This document shows, piece after piece, positions 8,557-20,048 of a stretch of DNA of 64,000 bases (position 1 is its first letter; every line of letters starts with the position of its first letter). The notes beneath the pieces are model-generated. The model had not been told where the DNA came from. It made no database searches and saw only the letters and a list, made by a program, of their open reading frames with translations. Made by a program: the position numbers and the translations under genes. This stretch comes from a bacterium (GTDB lineage: Bacteria > Zhuqueibacterota > Zhuqueibacteria > Zhuqueibacterales > Zhuqueibacteraceae), in assembly GCA_023150945.1 (NCBI GenBank), contig JAKLJX010000006.1, positions 186,001-250,000 on the forward strand. The letters are read 5' to 3'.

Positions 8557-8785
8557 CTGAACGCAAGGAACCCAATCCACTCGCGACCGCGGAGTGCTAC
8601 TCAGCCCAGCATGCTCCTGGACGTTCCATGATGCGTGCCCGCGGTGGCGGAGGCATGCGTTGGGGAGCACAATGTCACTGCAGTCATCCGGCCGCCAGTG
8701 GATGAGGTGCGGAATCCGCGCGGCCTCGCTCCGGCCGAAAGATTACTGCGGCCAGAGCGAGCGGCGCAGCGCGGAAACCATGAAA

Positions 8786-11002
<2,217 letters not shown>

Positions 11003-11088
11003 TTATCGCGACGGCTGCTCGCGTTGATCAGAAATTAAAGTTACTGATGCCGGCTTGATATGTCCAAGACACAGTTTGAATGAATGTG

Positions 11089-11103
11089 ATAGGTTATGCC
11101 TAT
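11089..11103 (+). promoter_or_regulatory. Putative OxyR half-site overlapping the oxyR start
   Basis: ATAGGTTATGCCTAT fits the OxyR half-site ATAG-n7-CTAT at both flanks. One of the two inner conserved bases departs (G for A). A properly spaced second half-site is at best weak (11067-11081). The site overlaps the start codon of oxyR, which suggests autorepression and activation of the divergent katG. This is inference from the motif alone. Confidence 0.45.
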
Positions 11104-12094
11104 GAACCTCGGGCCGCCTCCTTTCACGTTGCGGCAACTGCAATACGCCGTGGCTGTCGCCGACTCGCTCAGCTTCCGCAAAGCAGCGGAAAGCTGTCAC
11201 GTCTCACAGCCGTCCCTGAGCGCGCAGCTCGCGCAGATGGAAGAGGCGCTGGGTGTGCGCCTCTTCGAGCGCGACCGGCGGCGGGTGCTGGTCACGGCTG
11301 CCGGCCGCAAGATCATCGAGCGTGCCCGCCTCATTCTACGCGAGACCGTCGACTTGTTGGAGTCCGCGCACCGCTCCGCCGATCCGCTCTCCGGTACGCT
11401 GCGCATCGGCGTGATTTCGACCCTCTCGCCGTACCTGCTGCCGCGGTTGACTGCCGCGCTGCGTGAAGCCTACCCGCGCCTCACCGTGCTCTGGGCGGAA
11501 GACAAGACCGACTCCCTGATGCAGAACCTGAAAGGCGGCACGCTCGACGCTGCTCTCCTCGCGCTCGAAGCCCACATTGGCAATGTTGAGCACGAGATCA
11601 TCGGATCAGATCCGTTTGTGCTCGCCACACCGGCGGGCCATCCGCTCGGGGCAAAGTCCTCGCCTGCAAAGGCGACGGAGTTGAAGGGCGCCAACGTGCT
11701 CCTGCTCGATGATGGCCACTGTTTCCGGGAGCAGGCGCTTGCCTTCTGCTCGAATGCAAAAGCGCACGAGCTTGAGTTTCGGGCAACCAGCCTCTCGACG
11801 CTGGCGCAGATGGTGGCCGGTGGCGCGGGCATAACGCTGCTGCCCGAAATCGCGGTGGCGACCGAGGCCAGGCGTGCCGAGCTTGCGATCCGGCCTTTTG
11901 CGCAGCCGGCACCAAAGCGGACCATCGCGCTCGTGTGGCGCAGCCGCTCGCCGCTCGGCCCCGCGCTCCGGCAGCTCGCCGCCACAGCCCGCGCCGCCTA
12001 CAGTCACGTGCCTGCAGCGCGCGTTCACCGCCGCAGTTCGGGAAAGCCGCAGAAGGTGAGCAAAAGCCCTGGCAAAAAGTTGCCGCCAAGATAA
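11096..12094 (+). CDS. oxyR: Hydrogen-peroxide sensor, LysR-type regulator OxyR
   Basis: The product has 332 residues from the ATG at 11096, or 330 from the ATG at 11102. The N-terminal LysR helix-turn-helix (about 10-70) contains SFRKAAESCHVSQPSLSAQL. The co-inducer domain carries the two redox cysteines in the exact OxyR pattern, GHCFREQALAFC (C209 and C218, nine residues apart as in E. coli C199/C208). This makes OxyR a firm call over other LysR proteins. The C-terminus has a basic tail of about 30 residues not usual in the family. It is divergent to katG, its expected target. Confidence 0.93.
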   Translation: MPMNLGPPPFTLRQLQYAVAVADSLSFRKAAESCHVSQPSLSAQLAQMEEALGVRLFERDRRRVLVTAAGRKIIERARLILRETVDLLESAHRSADPLSGTLRIGVISTLSPYLLPRLTAALREAYPRLTVLWAEDKTDSLMQNLKGGTLDAALLALEAHIGNVEHEIIGSDPFVLATPAGHPLGAKSSPAKATELKGANVLLLDDGHCFREQALAFCSNAKAHELEFRATSLSTLAQMVAGGAGITLLPEIAVATEARRAELAIRPFAQPAPKRTIALVWRSRSPLGPALRQLAATARAAYSHVPAARVHRRSSGKPQKVSKSPGKKLPPR

Positions 12095-12267
12095 TTGGCA
12101 ATAAATCTTGTGCGGAATGATCGAAGGAAGGACGGAACTCCTGGCGGCCTGCGCGGAGGCAAGTGATCGCGGTCAACGCCCGTTGGCCTAACGAACGGTT
12201 CCGTTTTTCTGCGCTGGGGCGGGAGCTTTTCCAACGGACCTGTCGCTATTTCCCCTCGCCAATCATC

Positions 12268-13518
12268 TCACCCCACCAGCAATTCCAGCTTCGGCAGCGT
12301 GAAAAAGACGGTTGTGCCTGCGCCCGGCGTGGACTCGAGGCGCACCGTGCCCTGATGGTTCTCAATCAGGCGCCGCACAATTGCCAGGCCGGCGCCGGTG
12401 CCGGCGATGTGATGCGCCTGTGGGCTGCGCTGAAACAACTCGAAGGCCTTCGGCAGGAACTCGGCCGGCATGCCCATGCCGTTGTCGCGCACCCAGAAAT
12501 CATGGCCCGCCGGCTGCTCCTGCCAGCCGATTTCCAGGCGCAGCGGCACTTCCGGCCGCCGGTATTTGATGGCATTGCTCAACAGATTTTCAAACACGGT
12601 GCGCAGGGCTTGGCGGTCTGCGAAGAGTCGCGGCCAGCGCGGCGGCAATACCAGCCAGCTTTCGGCATTCGAGAAAGAAGACGGGCCGGACGCGGCGTGC
12701 GCCAACGCGGCGAGATCTTCGAGCACGCCGGCGATGGTCTCGCCGAGATCGAACCACTCGCGTTGGGACGGTGCCACACCGATGCGGGAGAATTCGAACA
12801 AGTCGAGTATGCGGTGTTCCATCACCGCGGCGTTGTGCTGAATGCGGTCGAGAAAGTGCGCATGCTCCTTGTTGAGCTGTGCGCCCAGTTCTTCGCGCAG
12901 CAACGCGGCGAAGCCCTGCACCGAAAGCAGCGGCGTCTTCAGACTGTGGGTAATGAGATGCACGTAGCTTTCCAGTTCCTGGCGGCGCTGTTGCAGCCGG
13001 GCCTCGACGGCCCGTTGCGCGGCAAGATCTTGGAGAATCACCAGAAACGTCACCGGCCAGCCGCTGGGATTGAAGCCGCAGGATATCGATACGCGGATGG
13101 GAAGGCGCGCACCGTCGCGGCGCACCACGCTGGTTTCGAAATGCTGCAAGCTGCCGTTCTCACGGCGCAAGCGGGAAAGCAGGCGGCGCCGGTCGCGGCT
13201 GCGCGGTTGCCAGAGCTGCCACACCGGCTGTCCGAACAAGTCCGCGGCGCAATAGCCCAGCAGCTTCTCCGCACCCCGGCTGACGAGTGCGATGCGAGCC
13301 TGACTGTCAGCGCTGATGATCGCTTCACCGCTTTCGGCCAGCAGCACGGCGAGCTGTTCCGGCACACCCAAACGCCAATAGTGGCGGGCGGAAGCGGAAA
13401 GCAACGGCGGCGCCTTTTGTGGACCAAACTGCGCGGGCTGCGAGCGATTCTGGGCGGTTGGCGTGGCAGTACTGCCCGGGGGGGTAACTTTGCGGGAACG
13501 TGCCGGACTTGCGCTCAT
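12268..13518 (-). CDS. PAS-domain sensor histidine kinase
   Basis: This 416-residue protein has no transmembrane segment, so it is probably cytoplasmic. Order: a Pro/Ser-rich N-terminus (1-45), a PAS domain (about 55-165, ending VILQDLAAQRA), a HisKA dimerisation helix with H191 in LITHSLKTPL, then an ATPase domain with N-box ENLLSNAIKY, G1 DNGMGM, F-box region FELFQRSP and G2 GTGAGLAIV. Ser follows the phospho-acceptor His where Glu or Asp is most common. No response regulator is adjacent, so it is an orphan kinase. The signal sensed by the PAS domain is unknown. Confidence 0.9.
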   Translation of the reverse strand: MSASPARSRKVTPPGSTATPTAQNRSQPAQFGPQKAPPLLSASARHYWRLGVPEQLAVLLAESGEAIISADSQARIALVSRGAEKLLGYCAADLFGQPVWQLWQPRSRDRRRLLSRLRRENGSLQHFETSVVRRDGARLPIRVSISCGFNPSGWPVTFLVILQDLAAQRAVEARLQQRRQELESYVHLITHSLKTPLLSVQGFAALLREELGAQLNKEHAHFLDRIQHNAAVMEHRILDLFEFSRIGVAPSQREWFDLGETIAGVLEDLAALAHAASGPSSFSNAESWLVLPPRWPRLFADRQALRTVFENLLSNAIKYRRPEVPLRLEIGWQEQPAGHDFWVRDNGMGMPAEFLPKAFELFQRSPQAHHIAGTGAGLAIVRRLIENHQGTVRLESTPGAGTTVFFTLPKLELLVG

Positions 13519-13933
13519 GTTGCGACCTCATGATTCCGGCTTGCAAACGGCAAGATTTGATAATGAACGATTCTTCCCGGAGCAAACCGGGACGCAAAAT
13601 ACGGCTTTGGCGCTGATTTGCAAGCGGGAAGATCATTGTTACGAAGATTTAATACGGCCGGAGTGAGATATCACTGCTGTGCTTTCAGGGTCGGCCTGTG
13701 CAGTCCCGAGCCTGGTTACGCGGCAACGCTGCTGGGCTGTAGGAAGCGCTTTTACTCTGGCGGTCAGGCCAGCGGAATCTTCCCTGAGATTGAGATTCTC
13801 ACTCGGTCAAGATTTGCCGGTGTGCGAGTATGTTGCCTGGGTAATACAGGCAAATGAGGCTGTTCACTCGGCTGAAAGACGATACGACTTCACGGCAAGA
13901 CCCCGAAACCGTGACAAATGCAAAACGCGCCGC
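13519..13933. other. Intergenic region, no gene seen
   Basis: About 415 bp separate the divergent 5' end of the histidine kinase gene from the 3' end of nrnA. No conserved reading frame, RNA gene or strong hairpin is visible. It presumably holds the histidine-kinase promoter. Confidence 0.5.
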
Positions 13934-14920
13934 TCAGAACAGGGACTTGGCCTCTTCGATCACCTGCGGGATCACGTTCTTCAACGTGCCGTCCACGAGC
14001 GCGCCGGCCGCAAACGGGTGTCCGCCGCCGCCGAGCTGATTGGCCAGGCCGTTGATCACGATGCGCCCCTTCGAGCGAAAACTGATCTTGGTCTTGCCGT
14101 CTTTGGTTTCCAAAAACATGATGCAGATTTCCACGCCGCGAATGGTGCGCGGAAAATCGGCGAAGCCTTCGGTGTCGAGCGGCGTGGTGTTGGTGGCTTT
14201 CATGGTTTCCTGGTTGACCACGAACCACACCAGCCGGCCGTCCTTTTCGTATTTCAGATTGTTGAGAATGTAGGCGAGCAGCCGCATCTTGTGCGGCGGC
14301 TGATTCTCATAAACGTTTTGATAAATCTGATGCGGATTGGCGCCGGCCATCAGCAGCTCTGCCGCCACCCGGTGCGCCTCCGGCGACGTGTTGGAATAGC
14401 GAAAGGAACCGGTGTCGGTCATCACCGCAGTGTACAACGCCTCGGCAATGCGGCCGCGCAGATTGGCGCCGAGATAGACCAGCAGCCGGTGAATCAACTC
14501 GCCCGTGGAAGAAGCGGGCGGATAAATGACATCGAGATCGGCAAAGGGCTGATTGACCGGATGGTGATCGATGCACACTTTCGGCAGCGCGAGCGTGCGC
14601 AGCAGCTCACCCAAATCGCGCAGGCGCTTCCAATCGCTGATGTCGAGAATAAAAACGACGTCGCTTTCCCGCACGCTTTGCTCGTGCCGCTCCGGCCGGT
14701 AGAGTTGAATGTCACCCAGCGGATCGAGAAACTCGCAATTGTCGGGCGTTTCGCTGTGGTTGAGAATCAGCGCTTCCTTGCCGAGATTGCGCAGATAGGT
14801 CGCCAGCGCGATCTCCGAGCCGATGCCGTCACCGTCCGGATTGACGTGCGTGGTGAGAATAAAGCGATGGTTCGAGTGAATGAGAGATTTGATCTGCTGT
14901 AGTTCGTTGGTCGAAATCAT
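13934..14920 (-). CDS. nrnA: DHH-family oligoribonuclease/pAp phosphatase (NrnA-like)
   Basis: The product has 328 residues from the ATG at 14920, preceded by AAAGGA; an in-frame start 18 codons upstream lacks such support. NrnA-type enzymes degrade 2-5-mer RNA and dephosphorylate 3'-phosphoadenosine 5'-phosphate. The metal ligands are all present: THVNPDGDGIGSE (H25, D29, D31), ILDISD (D93), DHHPVN (118-123) and the C-terminal DHHA1 motif LGGGGHPFAAGA. It starts 50 bp after the propeller gene and is probably the last gene of that transcript. Confidence 0.92.
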   Translation of the reverse strand: MISTNELQQIKSLIHSNHRFILTTHVNPDGDGIGSEIALATYLRNLGKEALILNHSETPDNCEFLDPLGDIQLYRPERHEQSVRESDVVFILDISDWKRLRDLGELLRTLALPKVCIDHHPVNQPFADLDVIYPPASSTGELIHRLLVYLGANLRGRIAEALYTAVMTDTGSFRYSNTSPEAHRVAAELLMAGANPHQIYQNVYENQPPHKMRLLAYILNNLKYEKDGRLVWFVVNQETMKATNTTPLDTEGFADFPRTIRGVEICIMFLETKDGKTKISFRSKGRIVINGLANQLGGGGHPFAAGALVDGTLKNVIPQVIEEAKSLF

Positions 14921-14970
14921 CAGGGTCCTTTGCTGCTCGAATCGAATCGGATCTGCTGACGCAGAGATTA

Positions 14971-17169
14971 TCACTGGGGCACAACCGCCTTGCTGAAGCC
15001 GACGTTGCCGTTGGCATCCGCGACTTTGACCGCGAGCAATTTGCCGCGCGCCTCCGCCGCCAGCGGAATTTGGAAACGCTCGCTCAACTGGTCGGCCACC
15101 TGATCAACCGGATAGAGAAGCTGCCACTCGCCGGCATCGAGACTGTACCACGCCTCGCTCAAACGTGAAAGACGATCACTGGCCTGAAACGTGGCCACGC
15201 GGCCGGTCGCGGTGGCGGCAAAAGTGAGCGCACTCACGGCCGGCGGCGTGTTGTCGATGAGGAACATCTCGCTGGTTTTCTGCACGCTGAGCGCTGCGGC
15301 CGGCGGATTGCTCTGGCGGTCGCTGGCCGTGACGCGCACGTGATATTCGCCGTCGGGCAGCGACTGGCTGTCAAAGGTATAAACCTGGCCGCGATATTTC
15401 TTCGCCAGCTCGCGCCAGGATTGGTCGCCGCTGCCGCGAATCTCCAATTGAAACTCGAGCTGATCCTTGTTCTCGTCGCGCGCCTTCCAGCCGAAGGATT
15501 GCGCGCCCTTTTGATTGGTCTTGCGGCCGGCCGGCGGCGTGCCGGCGCTGGCCTCGCCGCTGCTGCTCTCGGCAGCATGATCGTTGGCATTCTGCGCCGC
15601 GTCGGGAAAAGCCTCGCCCGCCGGATAGATTTTGATTTGCGTGATCTCAGGCGCGAGATTCGCCTGCAAATATGAAATGCGCATCTCCCGCACAGAGGCC
15701 GCCGGCTCGCTGCTGCTGGAGAGTACAACTTTCCATTGCAGAAAACGGCCGGCCGGGCTGGCAATCGCGCCGCTGGCGTCGGTGGCCGGCACCGGCGTCC
15801 AGTCGCTCCACGTCCGGTCCGGCTTGCCGGTGTTGCCGCTGCGGGTGAAAACCTTCACGGCCGCGGCCGCATTCGTCTGCCAGGCGGCCGCGCCCCACTG
15901 CGCCGGCGCGCCGGCATCGATCACTTCCGCCAGGTATTCTCCCTGGCTGCGCGGGCTTTTTCCAAGAAATTGAGCCACGCCGGGATTGGCCGTGGTCAAA
16001 ACAATCTGACCTTTCGCTTCCGGACCGACCGAGGTGATCTGGCTGGCATCAGATTCCAGCAACAGAGTACGGCTGCCCTCGGCATTTAGCAGAAAGACTT
16101 TGCCCTTGTCGCCAGTGCCGACCAGCAGGTGAAAACTCTCCTCTTTCGTGGCATAAGCCGTGGTCAACAGCATGGCGTGCACGCGCTCGCTGCGCGAGGA
16201 CCACAACGTTTTCGCAATGCCGTGGGGAGAAACGCGGTAAATCGCGCCCACGCCGGCCTCCGGAGTGGCACCGCCGGGCGTGGACACCTCCGAGACAGAA
16301 ACAGTCACCTCGCCGCTCGCGGGAATCATGATCACGTTTTCATCATCTTCTTCGCTCACTTCCGCGCCCGCGGACGGTGCAGCGGTTGGCGCAGTCGTCG
16401 CCGGCAGAAACGGCATGACACCCGCCGCAGCGCCGGCGAGATAAAGATCGCCATTGTTGTGCAACGCGAGGGCGACAATCTCGGCGGAGGGCGCATCGTA
16501 CAGCACCGAAACTTTTTTGTCTGCGGTCAGGCGATAGAGATAACCATTGCCGCTCGAACCGGCATACAACACCTGGCCGCGCTCGTCCCACCGCAGGCAA
16601 CGCAAATGCGTTTCATCGGATTCAAAAAAGGTTTCGACTTGGCCGGCGGCCGAAATCTGCAAGACGGTTCCGGGCTCTCCGGTTGCAGCGAAGACGCGGC
16701 CGCCGACACCCGATTCGAGTGCCCACACGTATTTGGCCGTGGGCTGGTGAACGGGCTCCGCTTTGCCGCCGGGCGTGTAGCGGTAGATCTGGCCGTCCGG
16801 CGAGGTCGCAAAGTAGAGGCGGTCACCGGCAAAAGTCATGGCCATCACCGCGACTTCCTTGCCGGCGAAGACGGTATCGGCCTTTTGCCGGCCAGCGAGG
16901 CGCAACACCAGCGCGGGGTTGCCGCCGCCGAGATAGACGTTGCCCTGCGGATCGGCGGCTGCGCACCAAATCGCGGGCAGGCTGGGCCGGTGAAGCTCCT
17001 GCACCGCGGGCGCCAGGATAAGTTGGCCCTGCGCGTTGATCGCGATGCCCTGCGCCTTGCCTTTTTCCAATTGTTCCTGTGTTGAGAAGGTTTTGAAGGT
17101 GGCCGTAGCGGCAAGAAGACTCGTGGTGAGCATTCCGGCCAAAAGAACAGCATACGATCGCTTGTGCAT
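14971..17169 (-). CDS. Exported beta-propeller protein with Ig-like C-terminus
   Basis: The product has 732 residues from the ATG at 17169, which has AGGA nine bases upstream. It begins with a signal peptide (MHKRSYAVLLAGMLTTSLLA). Residues of about 45-430 show repeated blade patterns such as AIWCAAADPQGNVYLGGG, LYFATSPDGQIYRY, VFAATGEPGTVLQI and VLYAGSSGNGYLYRL, the look of an SMP-30/NHL-like propeller. An acidic linker near residue 280 (AEVSEEDDEN) interrupts the propeller. The C-terminal 200 residues contain fibronectin/Ig-like strands (DNTPPAVSALTF). No enzyme residues are identifiable. The gene lies between valS and nrnA. Confidence 0.7.
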   Translation of the reverse strand: MHKRSYAVLLAGMLTTSLLAATATFKTFSTQEQLEKGKAQGIAINAQGQLILAPAVQELHRPSLPAIWCAAADPQGNVYLGGGNPALVLRLAGRQKADTVFAGKEVAVMAMTFAGDRLYFATSPDGQIYRYTPGGKAEPVHQPTAKYVWALESGVGGRVFAATGEPGTVLQISAAGQVETFFESDETHLRCLRWDERGQVLYAGSSGNGYLYRLTADKKVSVLYDAPSAEIVALALHNNGDLYLAGAAAGVMPFLPATTAPTAAPSAGAEVSEEDDENVIMIPASGEVTVSVSEVSTPGGATPEAGVGAIYRVSPHGIAKTLWSSRSERVHAMLLTTAYATKEESFHLLVGTGDKGKVFLLNAEGSRTLLLESDASQITSVGPEAKGQIVLTTANPGVAQFLGKSPRSQGEYLAEVIDAGAPAQWGAAAWQTNAAAAVKVFTRSGNTGKPDRTWSDWTPVPATDASGAIASPAGRFLQWKVVLSSSSEPAASVREMRISYLQANLAPEITQIKIYPAGEAFPDAAQNANDHAAESSSGEASAGTPPAGRKTNQKGAQSFGWKARDENKDQLEFQLEIRGSGDQSWRELAKKYRGQVYTFDSQSLPDGEYHVRVTASDRQSNPPAAALSVQKTSEMFLIDNTPPAVSALTFAATATGRVATFQASDRLSRLSEAWYSLDAGEWQLLYPVDQVADQLSERFQIPLAAEARGKLLAVKVADANGNVGFSKAVVPQ

Positions 17170-17312
17170 TGTAATCCTGTCAGTCATCACGAAACGGTTT
17201 GGTTGATCTCACATCGCATCAATCATTCAAAAACAAGAGGTCCGCATTCTCCGCGTTCAACTTTTGGAAACGAGAAAGCTGAGATTTTTCCGCGCGGCAA
17301 TGCGCCCGGCAG

Positions 17313-19991
17313 TCAGGCCAGCGATTCCAGTCTTTCCCGCAGCGAGTCGATGGTGGCGCCGATCTTGGCGGCTTCCGCTTTGGTGGATTGAATGAACTCG
17401 GGCTTGGCTTGCTGCAGGAAGCGTTCATCCTTCAGCTTCTGCTCGAGGCGCGCCAATCGCTGCTGCTCGGTCTCGAGTTGCCTGGCCAGGCGCGTGCGCT
17501 CCACCGCGAGGTCGGCCTGGCTCAGACTGACCGCCACCGTGAACGCGGCATCCACCGCCACCACGGCATTGCGCAACGCGGTGGCGGAACTCTGCGGCGC
17601 GTTCTCGATTACCGGCTCGGTCGTGCGTGCCAGCCGGGAAATGATCTCGCGGCAGGCTGCGAAAATTTGGGCATGCTGGCGCGGTTGAATCAAAACATCG
17701 ACCTTGGCGTTGGGCTGAATCTCCTTTTCCGAGCGAATGCGACGAATCTCGGTGAGCAGCCGCACCACGGCATCAACGCCTTCCACTTCCGCGGGCCAAT
17801 CGTGCGCCGCCTCGATCTCCGGCCACGCCGCGCGCACCAAGTACTCCGGCCGCCCCAGCTCCTGCCACACCTGCTCGGTCACGAACGGCATGAACGGATG
17901 AAACAGCCGCAAATAGCAATCGAATGCGTGCCGCAGTACCGCCGCGGTCTCGCCGAGTTGCTTGAGCGACTCGAGTTTGATCGCTTCGAGGTAGAAATCG
18001 CAGAATTCGCCCCAAAACGAGGCGCGTATGTGTTCGGCGGCATCGTTGAACGCATAGCCGGTGAGGCGATTGTTGGCGGTGGCGATCAGCGTCTTCAGCC
18101 GCATCAACATCCAGCGATTCACGGGATGCTCTACCTGCGCGGGCGTTCCCGCCGCGGCCGGCGCGGCAGCGAGGCTGCGCTCCACCAGCTTGGCGGCGTT
18201 CCAGATCTTGTTGACCAGCCGCTTGCAGGCGGTGATCTGCTCTTTGGAGAGGCGCGTGTCCCGGCCGGCGGAACTGCTCAACACCATCGCCAGCCGCAGC
18301 GGATCAGCGCCGTCTTCGCGAATCACGTCGAGCGGATCGATGCTGGTCTCGGGCTTGGTCTTCGACATTTTCTCGCCGTCTTTGTCCAGCACCATGCCGT
18401 GCAAATAGACCACGCGGAAAGGCACCTGGCCGGTGACGTAGGTGGTCATCAGAATCATACGCGCCACCCAGAAGAACAGAATGTCCCAGCCGGTTTCCAT
18501 CACGGAGGTGGGATGGAACCGCTGGAAATCCGGGCTGGCAGCGAGAATCTGTTTGAGGTCGAGCTGCGGATCGGCCGCGCGCTTGGGATCGACCAGCGTG
18601 CTCCACGTCCACAACGCCGATGAGAACCAGGTGTCGAGCGTATCCGGATCCTGCACCCAGCCGTCGCCCTGGGGCGGGCGATGACCGACGTAGAACTCCT
18701 CCGGCCCGCGATACCATGCCGGAATGCGATGGCCCCACCAAATCTGCCTCGAGATGCACCAGTCGCGCAGGTTTTCGATCCAGTGATAATACTTCTTCTC
18801 CTCGTGATCTGGCACGATGCGGATTTCGCCGGATTCCACCACGGATTTCATCACCTGCTTCAGGCTGAGCAACTTGCCGCGCCAGGGCATCGCCGGCTTG
18901 TTGACGTCGATGAACCATTGCTCTTTGGGCAACGGCTCGATGGGCTGTTTCGAGCGATGGCAAATCGAGATGGGTTGGGTGTAGGTTTCGATCTTGGCCA
19001 TGAGCCCGGCTTCCTGTAGATCGCGCACGAATGCCTCACGGCACTCCAGCACCGTCATGCCGGCGTAGGGACCTGCGGCCTCGGTCATGCGGCCGTCTTC
19101 GCCGATCACTTGAATGAGCGGCAGGCCGTGTTTGCGTGCAATCTCGAAATCGACCTGGCTGTGGCCGGGAGTCACGCCCAGCGCGCCGGTGCCGGTTTCC
19201 GGATCGACGAACTCCGCATCCGCCACCACTTTGACGGTGATGGTAGGCCCTTTGGGCCACGGCACTGCAATGGTCTGGCCGAGATAGGCCTGCCAGCGCG
19301 GGTCATCGGGATGCACTGCCACCGCAGTATCGCCGAGTTTGGTTTCCGGCCGGCTGGTACCCACCAGAAACGGGCCGTAGCGCATGGTGTAGAATTTCGC
19401 CTCGCGCTCGACGTGATCGATCTCATCGTCCGACACCGTGGTTTGCAGCGCCGGATCCCAGTTGACGATGCGCGGCCCGCGGTAGATCAAACCGTCGCGG
19501 AACATGCGGCTGAACACGGCGGTGACGCAGCGCGACAGCGCGGCGTCCATGGTGTAGCGCTCGCGCGACCAGTCGCAACTCGAGCCCATGGCGCGAATCT
19601 GCGCGCGGATGGTGGATTGCGCGCCGGCGACGTAGTCGATGATGCGGCGCACCAATTCCTCGCGGCCGAGCGTTTTGCGCGGATCGGCAATGCCTTCTTT
19701 CTGCAGCATCTTGATGACCACGTTTTCCGTGGCAATGGCGGCATGATCCGTTCCCGGCACCCACAATGCCTCGTCGCCGGCCATGCGGCGCCAGCGAATC
19801 ATCAGATCTTCGAGGGCGAGCATGATGGCGTGGCCGAGGTGAAGCGTGCCGGTGGCATTGGGCGGCGGCATCGAGATGGTGAAGGCCGGTTTGTTGGAAT
19901 CGCGGTCAGCGTTGAAGCAGCCGCTTTGCTCCCAGCGGCGGTAAAGCTCCGGCTCACAGGTTTTATGGTCGAAATATTCTGCGAAAGGCAT
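17313..19991 (-). CDS. valS: Valyl-tRNA synthetase
   Basis: The product has 892 residues from the ATG at 19991 (MPFAEYFDHK); a start 16 codons earlier adds a basic tail with no homology. The enzyme charges tRNA-Val and edits Thr-tRNA-Val. The ATP-site motif is PPPNATGTLHLGHA and the second is EKMSKTKPETSIDP. GTDHAAIATE and the CP1 editing motifs TSRPETKLGDTAVAVHPDDP and TPGHSQVDFEIARKHG are intact. The C-terminal coiled coil of bacterial ValRS is present (LARQLETEQQRLARLEQKL). It begins 57 bp downstream of a fusion gene that carries a degenerate ValRS-like domain. Confidence 0.97.
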   Translation of the reverse strand: MPFAEYFDHKTCEPELYRRWEQSGCFNADRDSNKPAFTISMPPPNATGTLHLGHAIMLALEDLMIRWRRMAGDEALWVPGTDHAAIATENVVIKMLQKEGIADPRKTLGREELVRRIIDYVAGAQSTIRAQIRAMGSSCDWSRERYTMDAALSRCVTAVFSRMFRDGLIYRGPRIVNWDPALQTTVSDDEIDHVEREAKFYTMRYGPFLVGTSRPETKLGDTAVAVHPDDPRWQAYLGQTIAVPWPKGPTITVKVVADAEFVDPETGTGALGVTPGHSQVDFEIARKHGLPLIQVIGEDGRMTEAAGPYAGMTVLECREAFVRDLQEAGLMAKIETYTQPISICHRSKQPIEPLPKEQWFIDVNKPAMPWRGKLLSLKQVMKSVVESGEIRIVPDHEEKKYYHWIENLRDWCISRQIWWGHRIPAWYRGPEEFYVGHRPPQGDGWVQDPDTLDTWFSSALWTWSTLVDPKRAADPQLDLKQILAASPDFQRFHPTSVMETGWDILFFWVARMILMTTYVTGQVPFRVVYLHGMVLDKDGEKMSKTKPETSIDPLDVIREDGADPLRLAMVLSSSAGRDTRLSKEQITACKRLVNKIWNAAKLVERSLAAAPAAAGTPAQVEHPVNRWMLMRLKTLIATANNRLTGYAFNDAAEHIRASFWGEFCDFYLEAIKLESLKQLGETAAVLRHAFDCYLRLFHPFMPFVTEQVWQELGRPEYLVRAAWPEIEAAHDWPAEVEGVDAVVRLLTEIRRIRSEKEIQPNAKVDVLIQPRQHAQIFAACREIISRLARTTEPVIENAPQSSATALRNAVVAVDAAFTVAVSLSQADLAVERTRLARQLETEQQRLARLEQKLKDERFLQQAKPEFIQSTKAEAAKIGATIDSLRERLESLA

Positions 19992-20048
19992 GCGGTGAAC
20001 TTGCTCCTGAAAATGAGGTGTGCGGCGGCGCCGCTTCATTGACGAATT

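Noticed and set aside
17313-19991. The unusual sequence after KMSKT in valS taken as a sign of a second degenerate synthetase
   Set aside because: HLGH, KMSK, the editing motifs and the C-terminal coiled coil are all intact, so this is the working ValRS.
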